A DNA stretch of 64,000 nt from Chersky-840 sp963838775. GTDB lineage: Bacteria; Actinomycetota; Acidimicrobiia; Acidimicrobiales; UBA8190. Both the position numbers and the translations under genes were made by a program. Of the stretch, positions 53,216 to 62,126 are shown in pieces (position 1 is the stretch's first letter; each line of letters starts with the position of its first letter). The notes under the pieces are model-generated. The model was not told where the DNA came from and did not search any database. It was given only the letters and a program-made list of their open reading frames with translations. The stretch lies in assembly GCA_963838775.1 (NCBI GenBank), contig CAWISP010000030.1:186001-250000 (forward strand), written 5' to 3'.

Positions 53216-54469
53216 GTGTGGCGCGAGCAGGTCGGAATCGACGACGTGCGCACCGCCGCGCACCGCCTCGCCCCCCTGGACGTCCTGACGCCCCTCCAGC
53301 TCAGCGAGCGGCTGTCGCAGCGCCACGACGCGACGGTGTGGATCAAGCGTGAGGACCTCCAGGTGGTCCGGTCCTACAAGATCCGCGGCGCCTACAACTT
53401 CATCGCCCGGCTCTCGCCCGACGCCCTGGCCGTGGGCGTGGTGTGTGCCAGTGCGGGCAACCACGCCCAGGGGGTGGCGTGGAGCTGTCGCCACCTCGGG
53501 GTGCGCGGTGCGGTGTTCTTACCGATGCGCACGCCCCGGCAGAAGGTGGCCCGCATCCAGGCCTTGGCCGGCGACCTCGTCGATCTCCACTTCGCCGGGG
53601 AGAGCTTCGACGACGCCCTGGCCGCGGCGGGTGCCTACGCGGCGGAGACCGGAGCGACGGTCGTCCCCACCTTCGACCACCCCGCCACCATCGCCGGCCA
53701 GGGCACCATCGCCCTCGAGATCGTGGAGCAGCTCGACGCTGCTCCCGACATCGCCGTCGTCCCGGTGGGTGGGGGCGGGCTCGTCTCGGGCATGGCCGTC
53801 GTCTTCGACGGCCTCGGGGCGGGCACCGAGGTGGTGGGGGTCCAGCCCGCCGGCGCGCCGGCCATGGTGCGGTCGCTCGAGGCGGGCCGGCGCGTCACCA
53901 TCGAGATCGAGGACGACTTCGTCGACGGGGCCGTGGTCCGCACGCCCGGAGAGCTGACCTTCGCCATCGTGCGCGACCTCGTAAAGCACCTCGAGGTGGT
54001 CGAAGAAGGACGGGTGTGCACCGAGCAGCTCGACCTTTATCAGGTGGACGGCATCGTGGCCGAGCCCGCCGGTGCCCTGGCCACCGCCGCCCTCGACGCC
54101 ATCGCCGAGGAGATCGTCGGCAAGAGCGTCGTATGCGTGCTGAGCGGTGGCAACAACGACGTGGCCCGCTACGACGAGATCATCGAGCGCAGCCTCGTGC
54201 ACCAGGGGCTCAAGCACTACTTCATCGTGGACTTCCCCCAGCGCCCCGGGGCGCTGCGCCAGTTCCTCGACGAGTGCCTCGGGCCCACCGATGACATCGT
54301 GCTGTTCGAGTACATCAAGAAGAACGACCGGGAGTTCGGCCCCGCCGTCGTGGGCGTCCAGCTCGCCGAGCGCGACGACCTGATCTCCCTGCTGCAGCGC
54401 ATTGCCACCTCGGGCCTCGACGTGCAGCTCATGCCGCCCGACAGCCCGGTGTTCCGCCTCCTCGTGTGA
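53216..54469 (+). CDS. ilvA: Threonine ammonia-lyase (biosynthetic type, ACT-like C-terminal domain)
   Basis: 417-aa PLP enzyme converting threonine to 2-oxobutanoate. PLP lysine in VVRSYKIRGAYNF, substrate loop SAGNHAQGVAW, phosphate-binding VPVGGGGLVSGMA, and the C-terminal SGGNND motif. A single regulatory ACT-like region follows (HYFIVDFPQRPGALRQFLDE, FEYIKKNDREFGPAVVGVQL). GTG start at 53216. It is convergent with an SDR gene and is separated from the ETF by 72 bases on the same strand. Confidence 0.95.
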   Translation: MWREQVGIDDVRTAAHRLAPLDVLTPLQLSERLSQRHDATVWIKREDLQVVRSYKIRGAYNFIARLSPDALAVGVVCASAGNHAQGVAWSCRHLGVRGAVFLPMRTPRQKVARIQALAGDLVDLHFAGESFDDALAAAGAYAAETGATVVPTFDHPATIAGQGTIALEIVEQLDAAPDIAVVPVGGGGLVSGMAVVFDGLGAGTEVVGVQPAGAPAMVRSLEAGRRVTIEIEDDFVDGAVVRTPGELTFAIVRDLVKHLEVVEEGRVCTEQLDLYQVDGIVAEPAGALATAALDAIAEEIVGKSVVCVLSGGNNDVARYDEIIERSLVHQGLKHYFIVDFPQRPGALRQFLDECLGPTDDIVLFEYIKKNDREFGPAVVGVQLAERDDLISLLQRIATSGLDVQLMPPDSPVFRLLV

Positions 54470-54496
54470 CCCCTGGCCGCCGGTCGGCCGGTGGGG
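54470..54496. terminator. GC-rich hairpin between convergent ilvA and SDR genes
   Basis: CCCC and GGCCG on the left pair with CGGCC and GGGG on the right around a short CCGGT loop, immediately after the ilvA stop. It lacks a T run, so termination is inferred from position between convergent genes. Confidence 0.35.
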
Positions 54497-54515
54497 GTGT
54501 GGCGGGCGGCGTCGA

Positions 54516-55355
54516 CTACAGCGTGAGGTCTTTGTTGGGACGCACCACGAGCGAGGCCAGATGCACGCCGGCGGGCCGGGTGATTGCCCACAGCACAGCT
54601 TCGGCCACGTCCTCGGGCGCGCACAGATGGTCGGCCATCGACTGCTGGGCGTGCTCGAGCACCTCGTCGGAGAGCCGGCCTCCCGGGGTGAACTGGGCCG
54701 GCTCGGCGTCGCCACCCATCGAGCTGATCATGAGCTCGAGCACGGCGGGGTCGAAGTTGCGGGCGAAGCTCGTGGCGATGGCGCCGGGCATGATCGTCAC
54801 CACCTTGATGGACTCGTCGAGCAGCTCGCGGCGCAACGACTCGTTGATGCAGTTCACGGCGTGCTTGGTGGCGCCGTAGACACCGGAGGCGGGGTTGAGT
54901 GACGCCACCGACGAGATGTTCACGATGTGGCCCTCGGCGTTACAGGCGCGCATGGCGCGCACCGCCGCCTGTGATCCGACCAGCAGGGCGAGGATGTTGG
55001 TCTCCAACATGATGCGCCAGTGGTCGGGATCGCCGTCAACGATGGGCTCGGGATAGCTCACGCCGGCGTTGTTGACCATGATGTCGAGCCGTTGCGTCGA
55101 CGACACCGCCTGGTCCACCAGCGCACGCGCCTCGTCCACGTTGCGCACGTCGTGGACATGGGCCTCGGCCGTTCCGCCCGCGGCGGTGATGCGCGTGATC
55201 GACTCGTCCATGGCCTCCTTGGTGCGGCCCCCGAGCACCACGTGGGCGCCGGCCGCACCGAGGGACTCGGCAATGGCCCGCCCGATCCCGCTCGAGGCCC
55301 CCGTGACGACGGCGGTGCGGCCGGCCAGGGCTTTGTCGGTGGTGTCCGGTGTCAT
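54516..55355 (-). CDS. SDR family oxidoreductase
   Basis: 279-aa short-chain dehydrogenase. Cofactor motif VTGASSGIGRAIAESLG with GGRTKEAMD, NNAGVSYPEP, catalytic Ser/Tyr/Lys in NISSVASLN and GVYGATKHAV. ATG 55355 (MTPDTTDKALAGRTAVV). A 13-bp tandem repeat lies 28 bases upstream in the spacer shared with the divergent UbiA-family gene. The C-terminal part (EDVAEAVLWAITRPAGVHL) is typical of NADP-dependent short-chain alcohol dehydrogenases; the substrate is unknown. Confidence 0.92.
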   Translation of the reverse strand: MTPDTTDKALAGRTAVVTGASSGIGRAIAESLGAAGAHVVLGGRTKEAMDESITRITAAGGTAEAHVHDVRNVDEARALVDQAVSSTQRLDIMVNNAGVSYPEPIVDGDPDHWRIMLETNILALLVGSQAAVRAMRACNAEGHIVNISSVASLNPASGVYGATKHAVNCINESLRRELLDESIKVVTIMPGAIATSFARNFDPAVLELMISSMGGDAEPAQFTPGGRLSDEVLEHAQQSMADHLCAPEDVAEAVLWAITRPAGVHLASLVVRPNKDLTL

Positions 55356-55383
55356 GCGAGGGGCCTCCTTCGAGGAGCTGCAT

Positions 55384-55448
55384 TTCGGATGCCCGATTCG
55401 GATGCCCGATTCGGATGCCCGATTCGGGTGCCCGATTCGGGAGCTCGA
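55384..55448. repeat. 13-bp x 5 tandem repeat in a divergent promoter region
   Basis: Unit TTCGGATGCCCGA: three perfect copies (55384-55422), a fourth with one change and a degenerate fifth. It fills much of the spacer between the SDR gene (minus) and the UbiA-family gene (plus), an iteron-like arrangement. Confidence 0.88.
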
Positions 55449-55544
55449 AGCGCTCACCTTAGGGGCGGCGGCCCACCGCTCCCCTCGACCACAGCGGCCC
55501 GCACCGACTCGTCGCTGCCGGGCATCGCTCGGTACGATGCCGGG

Positions 55545-56600
55545 GTGAGCGACGTGCTGCCCCAACCTGCCGACGCCACGGCGCCGTCGTCCCGACCCAC
55601 CCAGGGACGTTTCTCGGCATGGATCGAGGTCCTGCGCACCACCAACCCCCCGAAGGGCCGTCCCCTCGACCCGGTGTCGCGCTGGCTCGTGCTCACGAGG
55701 GCAGCCGTCCTTCCCATGACCCTCGTCGCCGGGGCGGTGGCGACGCTGCTGGCGGTTCGACGCCACGGGTTCGACACCGGCCTCCTCCTGCTGGCCTTCG
55801 CCGGATTGATCCTGGCCCACTGTGCCAACAACCTCATGAACGATCTCTTCGACGCCGAGGTGGGCGCCGATACGGCGTCGTATCCGCGCGCCCTGTACGC
55901 ACCGCACCCGGTGTTGTCGGGGATGGTGTCGCGCGGGAAGTTGGCGCGCGCCGCGCTGTTGGTGAACGTGCTCGACCTCGCCATCCTGGTGGTGCTGGCC
56001 GTCTACCGGGGCTGGCCCGTAGTGGGCTTCGCCCTGGGCGGGTTCCTCCTCTCGGTCGCCTACACGACACCGCCGCTGCGTCTCAAGAAGCGAGGCCTGG
56101 GCGAGCCCGACGTGTTCCTGGTGTGGGGACCGCTCATGGTGGGCGGCACCTATTACGCTGCGGTCGGTCACCTGTCCTGGCAGATCATCGTGGCGTCGGT
56201 CCCCTACGGCCTGCTGTGCACGGCCGTGCTCATGGGCAAGCACATCGACAAGGCCCCCTTCGACGCGCCTCTTGGGATCCGCACCCTTCCCGTCGTCCTC
56301 GGCGAGCGCCGGGCGCGCGCCGCGACCATCGGCATGATGGTGGCCTTCTACGTGACCGTGGCGCTGTGCGTGGCGGTGGGGGCCCTACCCTGGCCCGCCC
56401 TGCTGAGCTTCGGGGCCATCCCCAAGCTCGTCCAGGCGTGGGAGGCCTTCAGCATGCCCAAGCCCGACGCGCCCCCGGCGGGCTTCCCGGTGTGGCCGCT
56501 GTGGTTCGCGGCCGTCGCCTTCGTCCACACCCGCCGGGCGGGATCATTGCTCGTGCTCGGCCTCATCATCGCGGCCGTCGCCAACATTCGTTGGGGCTGA
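55545..56600 (+). CDS. UbiA-family prenyltransferase (MenA-like)
   Basis: 351-aa integral membrane prenyltransferase. The first Asp-rich motif is NNLMNDLFDAEVGAD (NDxxDxxxxxD) and the second region is KHIDKAPFDAPLGIRTLP; about eight hydrophobic helices are visible, e.g. AGAVATLLAV, LLLLAFAGLILAHCA and LVVLAVYRGWPVVGFALGGFLL. Related enzymes join an isoprenoid diphosphate to an aromatic ring (menaquinone or similar). GTG 55545 (VSDVLPQPADA) is tentative. It could supply the quinone modified by the MenG/GGR genes at 34-36 kb, but it stands 19 kb away. Confidence 0.87.
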   Translation: MSDVLPQPADATAPSSRPTQGRFSAWIEVLRTTNPPKGRPLDPVSRWLVLTRAAVLPMTLVAGAVATLLAVRRHGFDTGLLLLAFAGLILAHCANNLMNDLFDAEVGADTASYPRALYAPHPVLSGMVSRGKLARAALLVNVLDLAILVVLAVYRGWPVVGFALGGFLLSVAYTTPPLRLKKRGLGEPDVFLVWGPLMVGGTYYAAVGHLSWQIIVASVPYGLLCTAVLMGKHIDKAPFDAPLGIRTLPVVLGERRARAATIGMMVAFYVTVALCVAVGALPWPALLSFGAIPKLVQAWEAFSMPKPDAPPAGFPVWPLWFAAVAFVHTRRAGSLLVLGLIIAAVANIRWG

Positions 56601-56636
56601 CCTCCGGTCAGGCCGTCTGATCGTTCGTCACACGAC

Positions 56637-57431
56637 CTACGTGTTCGTCCCCTGCTGGCGGATGTACTCGGCCGTGCCGGCGAGGAACTTCTCCACGTCG
56701 GCGGCCTTGCTCGAGGCGACGTCGCCGAACCACGCCGGCACGTAGACCTGCGCCGCGTCGGCCGCCACCCCCGCCAGGATGGTGGTCACGGCCTCCTCGA
56801 CGGTGATCGATTCCACCTGGGCCGTGAAGGGGTCGTTGTCGGGGAGGGTGAAGAGCTCGGTATCGACCACGCCGGGGTAGATCACCGTCACCTTGACCCC
56901 CGTGTCCCACAGGTCGACGGCCATGCACTCGGAGAACACGGTGATCGCCGCTTTGGTGGCCGCATAGGCGGCCTCGCCCGGGGGGCTCAGGGTGGCCGCC
57001 ACCGAGGACACGTTGACGATGCGACCCTCGCCGCGCTCGAGCATCTGGGGCAGCAGGGCCAGGGTGAGGCGCACCGGACTCGAGTAGTTGATGTTCATCA
57101 CGGCGTCGACGGTCGCCGCGTCGAGGGCGGTGACGTGCCGGCGCTTGGGGATCCCGGCGTTGTTGACGAGCATGTCGACCCCACCGAGCTCGCTCATGAC
57201 CGCCACCGCCAGGGCGTCGACCGCGGCCGGGTCGGCCAGGTCGGCCACCCACATCCGCGACGACGGCGAGTGTTGGCGGCAGCGGTCGAGCACCTCGGCG
57301 AGCCGGTCGGTGCGGCGCGCCACCAGGCCCACCGTCGCCCCGGCCCGGGCCAGGGCCTCGGCCAGGCCCGCCCCGATGCCCGATGACGCCCCCGTCACGA
57401 GCACCCGCTTCCCTGCCACGTCGTATGCCAT
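56637..57431 (-). CDS. SDR family oxidoreductase
   Basis: 264-aa short-chain dehydrogenase: VLVTGASSGIGAGLAEALARAG, LVARRTDRL (NADP-type Arg), NNAGIPKRRHV, catalytic VSSVAATLSPPGEAAYAATKAA. The region FTLPDNDPF and the end AEYIRQQGTNT are variable. The third SDR in the window and not closely similar to the others. It is convergent with the UbiA-family gene. Confidence 0.92.
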   Translation of the reverse strand: MAYDVAGKRVLVTGASSGIGAGLAEALARAGATVGLVARRTDRLAEVLDRCRQHSPSSRMWVADLADPAAVDALAVAVMSELGGVDMLVNNAGIPKRRHVTALDAATVDAVMNINYSSPVRLTLALLPQMLERGEGRIVNVSSVAATLSPPGEAAYAATKAAITVFSECMAVDLWDTGVKVTVIYPGVVDTELFTLPDNDPFTAQVESITVEEAVTTILAGVAADAAQVYVPAWFGDVASSKAADVEKFLAGTAEYIRQQGTNT

Positions 57432-57463
57432 GGGTCACCCCCGTTTCCGGCCCCGATCTTGGC

Positions 57464-58384
57464 TCAGATGAGGTGGTGCTGCACCAGCCACCGCCTCGCC
57501 ACCGTGGCCGGAGCCTCGTGGTCCTCGTTCACCTCGATCGAGAGCTCGGACATCTGGTCGGTGGTGAGCTGCGCCGAGACCCCATCGAGCGCGTCGCGCA
57601 CGCGGCGCGTGTCCACGGCGGTGCGGATCACCGGGATCAGGTTGTCTGCGTCGAGGAGGTGCTTGTCGTCGCGCAGCGCCACGAAGCCGTTGCCGAGGAC
57701 CGATCCGTCGTCGGAGGACAGCGGCGCAACCTGGACCTCGCCGCCTTTGAGGGCGGCCACGGTGACGGGGCCGGCGTCGTCGAGGGACGTGAAGGACTTG
57801 AAGTGCAGCCCGTAGGTGGTCTCGAGGCCCATCTGGCACTGCACTGCGCCGGGGCACCCCGGGGGCCCGCCCAACACGAGCTTGGCCGCCACCGGTTGCA
57901 GGCTCGACAAGGTGGTGAGGTGGTCGGCGTCCGCGGTGGCGGGCGTAACCGCGAACACCTCGGTGTCGAGGGCGGGGGCGGGGTCGAGCACCGTCACCCG
58001 GGCCGGTTCGAGCAGTCGCTGCAGCGCCGGCATCGCCGTCGCCGTCGCGGTGGCCGCGGCGGTGTCGTCGGCGTGGAGGAAGAGCAGCAGCGCGCCGGCG
58101 TCGTCGGGGTAGAGGTCGAGCTGCCCCGACGCCAGGGCGGCCTCCACCGAGGCTCGCCGCCCTGAGCCGCTTCCCGAGCCGGCGCTCAGGGTGACCTCGG
58201 CCCCGGCGTGGGCGAGGACGTCGGCATACAGGGTGGCGGTGATGACCGACACCGTGGTGCCGAGGGACCCGATGGTGATGGCCGGCCCCGACGCCGGTGC
58301 GGGGGTCGGTCCGGCTCCTGCGCACGCCGGCGCCGTGACGCCGAGAGCCACCGCGCTCAACAGGATCCAAGTGCGGCGCGCCAC
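57464..58384 (-). CDS. Glycine betaine/quaternary amine ABC transporter substrate-binding protein
   Basis: 306-aa OpuAC-type extracytoplasmic binding protein. N-terminal signal RRTWILLSAVALGVTAPACAG with a possible, imperfect lipobox (APAC). Then ITIGSLGTTVSVITATLYADVL, LDLYPDDAGALLLFL and the cysteine pair in GGPPGCPGAVQCQMGLETTYGL. It shares the same organisation and motifs as the binding protein at 61.1-62.0 kb but has no permease gene next to it, so it may be an orphan paralogue serving the same transporter. Confidence 0.85.
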   Translation of the reverse strand: MARRTWILLSAVALGVTAPACAGAGPTPAPASGPAITIGSLGTTVSVITATLYADVLAHAGAEVTLSAGSGSGSGRRASVEAALASGQLDLYPDDAGALLLFLHADDTAAATATATAMPALQRLLEPARVTVLDPAPALDTEVFAVTPATADADHLTTLSSLQPVAAKLVLGGPPGCPGAVQCQMGLETTYGLHFKSFTSLDDAGPVTVAALKGGEVQVAPLSSDDGSVLGNGFVALRDDKHLLDADNLIPVIRTAVDTRRVRDALDGVSAQLTTDQMSELSIEVNEDHEAPATVARRWLVQHHLI

Positions 58385-58447
58385 GGGCTCCCTGGCTACC
58401 AGGAAACCGGCCCCCTACGCTCGCAGGGCGCTCGACGAGGAGGCACC

Positions 58448-59593
58448 GTGAAGACCAAGGTCACCGACATGCTCGGGGTGGAGTTCCCCATCCTGGCCTT
58501 CAGCCACTGCCGCGACGTGGTGGCCGCGGTCACGAGGGCGGGCGGGTTCGGGGTCCTCGGGGCGGTGGCGCACACGCCCGAGCAGCTCGACGTGGACCTC
58601 GCCTGGATCGAGGAGCAGACCCGGGGCGGGCGCTACGGGGTCGACCTCCTCCTCCCGGCCAAGTACGCCGGCGCCGAGGAGGGCGGGATCGACGCCGACG
58701 CCGTGAAGCAACTGCTCCCGGCCGCCCAACAGGAATTCGTCGACGAGATCCTGCGTCGCTACGGCGTGCCCGAGCTCCCCGAGGACCTGAAGACGGGATC
58801 GGAGCGCAACGTGCTCGCCAATGTGGCGTCGAAGGGCTACGAGCCGCTGCTCGACGTGGCCTTCGCCCATGACATCGCCCTGGTGGCGAGCGCGCTGGGG
58901 GCACCGCCGCCGTCGCTGCTGACGCGGGCCCACGACGCCGGGGTGGCCGTGGCCGCCCTGGCCGGCAACCTCACCCACGCCGAGCGGCACAACGCGGCCG
59001 GGGTCGACGTCATCGTGGCCCAGGGGACCGAGGCGGGCGGCCACACCGGCGAGATCTCCACCATGGTGCTCGTGCCCGAGGTCGTCGACGCGGTGGCACC
59101 CACGCCGGTGTTGGCGGCGGGCGGCATCGGCAACGGCCGCCAGATCGCGGCCGCCCTGGCCCTCGGGGCCGAAGGGGTGTGGTGCGGGTCGGTGTGGCTC
59201 ACCACCGAAGAGGCCGAGACCCATCCGGCGGTGAAACAGAAGTTCCTCACCGCCACGTCGCGCGACACGATCCGGTCACGCTCGCTCACCGGCAAGCCGG
59301 CGCGCATGCTGCGCAGCGCCTGGACCGACGAGTGGGAAGGTGCCGACTCACCCGGAGCGCTGCCCATGCCCCTGCAGAGCGCGCTCGTGGCCGAGGCCCA
59401 GCACCGAATCAGCCGCGCCGCCGCCACCGAGGGATCCGGCGCCAACAAGCTGGCCAACTACTTCGTGGGCCAGGTGGTGGGGCAGATGGACCGCATCCGT
59501 CCCGCCCGCCAGGTCGTGCTGGAGATGATGACCGAGTACGCCGAGGTGGCCCAGCGCTTCGCCGATCAGGTCGCCGAAGAGTCCTCCGTCTAG
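58448..59593 (+). CDS. Nitronate monooxygenase-like flavoprotein
   Basis: 381-aa FMN-dependent TIM barrel (NPD/2-nitropropane dioxygenase-like). VTDMLGVEFPILAFSHCRDVVAAVTRAGGFGVLG, AGVDVIVAQGTEAGGHTGE (phosphate/FMN loop), VLAAGGIGNGRQIAAALALGAEGVWCGS, and TEEAETHPAVKQKFL. GTG start at 58448 with GAGGAGG nine bases upstream. Family members oxidise nitronates or act as enoyl reductases; this version, with AFSHCRD in place of the usual MAGVS-type N terminus, is common in actinobacterial lipid/steroid loci. Confidence 0.88.
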   Translation: MKTKVTDMLGVEFPILAFSHCRDVVAAVTRAGGFGVLGAVAHTPEQLDVDLAWIEEQTRGGRYGVDLLLPAKYAGAEEGGIDADAVKQLLPAAQQEFVDEILRRYGVPELPEDLKTGSERNVLANVASKGYEPLLDVAFAHDIALVASALGAPPPSLLTRAHDAGVAVAALAGNLTHAERHNAAGVDVIVAQGTEAGGHTGEISTMVLVPEVVDAVAPTPVLAAGGIGNGRQIAAALALGAEGVWCGSVWLTTEEAETHPAVKQKFLTATSRDTIRSRSLTGKPARMLRSAWTDEWEGADSPGALPMPLQSALVAEAQHRISRAAATEGSGANKLANYFVGQVVGQMDRIRPARQVVLEMMTEYAEVAQRFADQVAEESSV

Positions 59594-59615
59594 CGGTGCC
59601 TTGGCGCGGGCTCGG

Positions 59616-60815
59616 CTATCCGCCCACGGGGGCGCTGGGTGTGAACGCCACCGGAAGCGTCTCGAATCCGACGATGAAGTTGGATACCCGCAACGGATGG
59701 GTGTCGTCGTCGGCCAGGTGGATGTCGGGGAGGCGGTCGAGGATGCGGTCGACCATGCCGAAGATCTCGGCACGGGCCAGGCGGTGCCCGAGACACAGGT
59801 GCGCCCCGAACCCGAAGGCGACGTGGTCGTTGGGTTGGCGACGGATGTCGAAGGTCTCGGGGTCGTCGAACACCGTCTCGTCGCGGTTGGCCGACGGATA
59901 GAGCAGCAGCACGTTCTGGCCGGCGCCGATGGTCTCGCCGTGCAGCTCGACGTCACGCACCGCCCGGCGGTTGAAGTTCTTGATGGGTGTCACCCAGCGC
60001 AGCATCTCCTCGACGGTGCCGGGGAGCAGCTCCCGGTCGCCACGCAGGTCGTCGAGCTGGTCCTGGCGGTGCAGGAGCGCCTCCATGCCGCCGCTGATGA
60101 CGTGACGGCTGGTCTCGTCCCCTCCGATGAGCAGCAGGAGCGACTCGTAGACGAGGGAATCGTCGTCGATGCGTTCGCCGTCGACCTCGCCCTGGACGAG
60201 CACGCCCAACAGGTCGTCGGCGGACATGCTCCGGCGTCGTTGGTCGATGAGCTCGCGGACGAAGTCGTCCCATTCCATGAAGGCGGCGGCGGCCTTGGTC
60301 ATGGCGTCGGGGTCCTTCGATCCCTGGGACATGAGCAAGGTGTCGGACCATTCGAGGAGCCGCTCCCAGTCCTTGGGATCGAAGCCCAGCACGTCGGCGA
60401 TGAGGACCAGAGGCAGTGGCGCCGCGACGTCGGCCACGAGGTCGCACGCACCCTTCTCGCACACCCGGTCGATGATCTCGTCGCACACCTGGCGGATGCG
60501 GGGCTCGCGGTCGCGCACGGCCTGGGGGGTGAACCCCGCGCTGACGATGCGGCGCCGGCGCCGGTGCTCGGGAGCGTCCATGTCGATCATGTACGGGAGC
60601 GGGGTATTGGGACGCGAACCGCCCGTGCTCGAGAAGCGCTGGGGGTCCTGGCCGATAGCCCGGACGTCCTCGTAGCGGGAGACGCCCCAGATGTCGTTGG
60701 CCTCGTCGTAGTAGGCGGGGGCATTGCGGCGCATCCAGGCGAAGGTCGGGAACGGGTTTCCGGCATAGAACTCGCCGTCCATGAGGTCGATGTGTGGGGC
60801 CCCGGTGTCTGCCAT
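59616..60815 (-). CDS. Cytochrome P450
   Basis: 399-aa soluble bacterial P450. I-helix LLLIGGDETSRHVISGG, K-helix ExxR in EEMLRWVTPI, and haem loop FGFGAHLCLGHRLARAE with the cysteine ligand. FYAGNPFPTFAWMRRNAPAYYDE and DAPEHRRRRRIVSAGFTP fit the CYP125/142/124-like actinobacterial group that often acts on steroid or branched lipids; the substrate is not provable here. ATG 60815 (MADTGAPHIDL) with GGGGAGG upstream is preferred over ATG 60845. It converges on the nitronate monooxygenase-like gene. Confidence 0.93.
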   Translation of the reverse strand: MADTGAPHIDLMDGEFYAGNPFPTFAWMRRNAPAYYDEANDIWGVSRYEDVRAIGQDPQRFSSTGGSRPNTPLPYMIDMDAPEHRRRRRIVSAGFTPQAVRDREPRIRQVCDEIIDRVCEKGACDLVADVAAPLPLVLIADVLGFDPKDWERLLEWSDTLLMSQGSKDPDAMTKAAAAFMEWDDFVRELIDQRRRSMSADDLLGVLVQGEVDGERIDDDSLVYESLLLLIGGDETSRHVISGGMEALLHRQDQLDDLRGDRELLPGTVEEMLRWVTPIKNFNRRAVRDVELHGETIGAGQNVLLLYPSANRDETVFDDPETFDIRRQPNDHVAFGFGAHLCLGHRLARAEIFGMVDRILDRLPDIHLADDDTHPLRVSNFIVGFETLPVAFTPSAPVGG

Positions 60816-61033
60816 CGGAACGCGCCTCCCCTGAATCTTCGCCACGCCATGTGACCCCTAGACACGGCCAGTGGTCAGGCGTATCGTTCTACCGTCGTCG
60901 GCGGCTTGTCCACCGTAGGCGATATCGGGGGATGCGCGGGACGGGGCCGTCTCGGTACTGAGCGGTTCCTGGGGGGACCCGTCCCGCCGCCTTCCCGGGC
61001 GACATCGACGTCCTCCCTCGGCCGGTCTCGGGT

Positions 61034-61053
61034 CGTTCCTTCAGGAAGGAACG
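61034..61053 (-). terminator. Hairpin after the betaine-binding protein gene
   Basis: CGTTCCTT and AAGGAACG form an 8-bp stem with a 4-base loop, 16 bases downstream of the minus-strand stop codon at 61070. No T tract follows. The rest of the 254-base spacer up to the P450 start shows nothing I recognise. Confidence 0.5.
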
Positions 61054-61069
61054 TCGCTGCCGGCGCGGC

Positions 61070-61987
61070 TCAACCCAAGCCGACCGACGCCAGCCACGTC
61101 CTTGCCACCGAGGCGGGCTGTTCCTTCTGGGCGGTGACGTCGAGGTTGAGTTGCGAGATGGCGGTCGTCGTCAACTTCTGGTCCAGTGAGTTCAGGGCGG
61201 CCGCCACCGCGGTGGTGTCCACCGACTTCCGGATCACGGGGACGATGTAGTCCGCTCCCTCGAGGTGTTTGTCGTCGACGAGCGCCACGAAGTTGTTGCT
61301 CACGACGTTGCCGTCGCTCGAGAACAGCTCGACCACCTGGACCTCGCCGTTCTTGAGGGCGGCCACACTGAGCGGCCCCGCTTCGTCGAGGGACTTGAAG
61401 CTGGCGAAGTGCAGTCCGTACACCGACTCGAGCCCGGGCTCGCACCCGGCGAACGTCGGGCACTCGGGCGGTCCGCCCAGGATCATCTTCGACACGTAGG
61501 GCGCCAGGCTCGAGATGGTCGTCAGGTGGTCCTTGGTGGCGGTGGCCTGGGTGACGGCGAACACGTTGGTGTCGAGCGCGCTCGAGGCGGGCAGGACGGT
61601 GACCCCGAACGAAGAAAGCGCCGTCTTGTCCGCCGCGATGGCAGTGGAGATCTGGGTGCCGGCGGGCTGGGGCTTGCCGCCGTGGAGATAGCCCAACAGC
61701 GACGCCGCGTAGTCAGGCTCGAGGTCGATCTGGCCGTGCTCGAGGGCGGGGACGACGACGGCCCGGGTCCCGAGGGCGGGCTCCACCGTGACCTTGTAGC
61801 CCGCGTGGGTGAGGACGTCGCCGTAGAGGTTGGCGACGATCTCCTGCTCTTCGAAGTTGGTGGCCCCGATCTTGATGGTCGGCTTCGGAGCGGACGACGG
61901 CGTCGACGGCGTACTACTGCAACCGGCCAAGACAAGAGCTGTCGTGCCCACAGCAGCGATCGTCATCAATGAACGTCGGAGCAACAT
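61070..61987 (-). CDS. Glycine betaine/quaternary amine ABC transporter substrate-binding lipoprotein
   Basis: 305-aa OpuAC-type lipoprotein. Signal MLLRRSLMTIAAVGTTALVLAGCSS with lipobox LAGC. Binding domain IKIGATNFEEQEIVANLYGDVL, IDLEPDYAASLLGYL, PECPTFAGCEPGLESVYGLHF and SSDGNVVSNNFVALVDDK. It lies downstream of the two permease genes on the same strand. The paralogue at 57.5-58.4 kb has the same cysteine spacing and the same SDDG/SSDG loop. Confidence 0.92.
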   Translation of the reverse strand: MLLRRSLMTIAAVGTTALVLAGCSSTPSTPSSAPKPTIKIGATNFEEQEIVANLYGDVLTHAGYKVTVEPALGTRAVVVPALEHGQIDLEPDYAASLLGYLHGGKPQPAGTQISTAIAADKTALSSFGVTVLPASSALDTNVFAVTQATATKDHLTTISSLAPYVSKMILGGPPECPTFAGCEPGLESVYGLHFASFKSLDEAGPLSVAALKNGEVQVVELFSSDGNVVSNNFVALVDDKHLEGADYIVPVIRKSVDTTAVAAALNSLDQKLTTTAISQLNLDVTAQKEQPASVARTWLASVGLG

Positions 61988-62126
61988 GGGGGAAGCCTTC
62001 CTCTGCTGGGGGTCGATCTGCTGGGGGTGGCGAGAACCGGTCCCGAGGTCTTCAGACCAGGACGAGGTCGAGAAGCGTGGGCCGTAGTGTTTCCTAAGCC
62101 GATGGAAATAGTCAAGTTTTTGTGGT

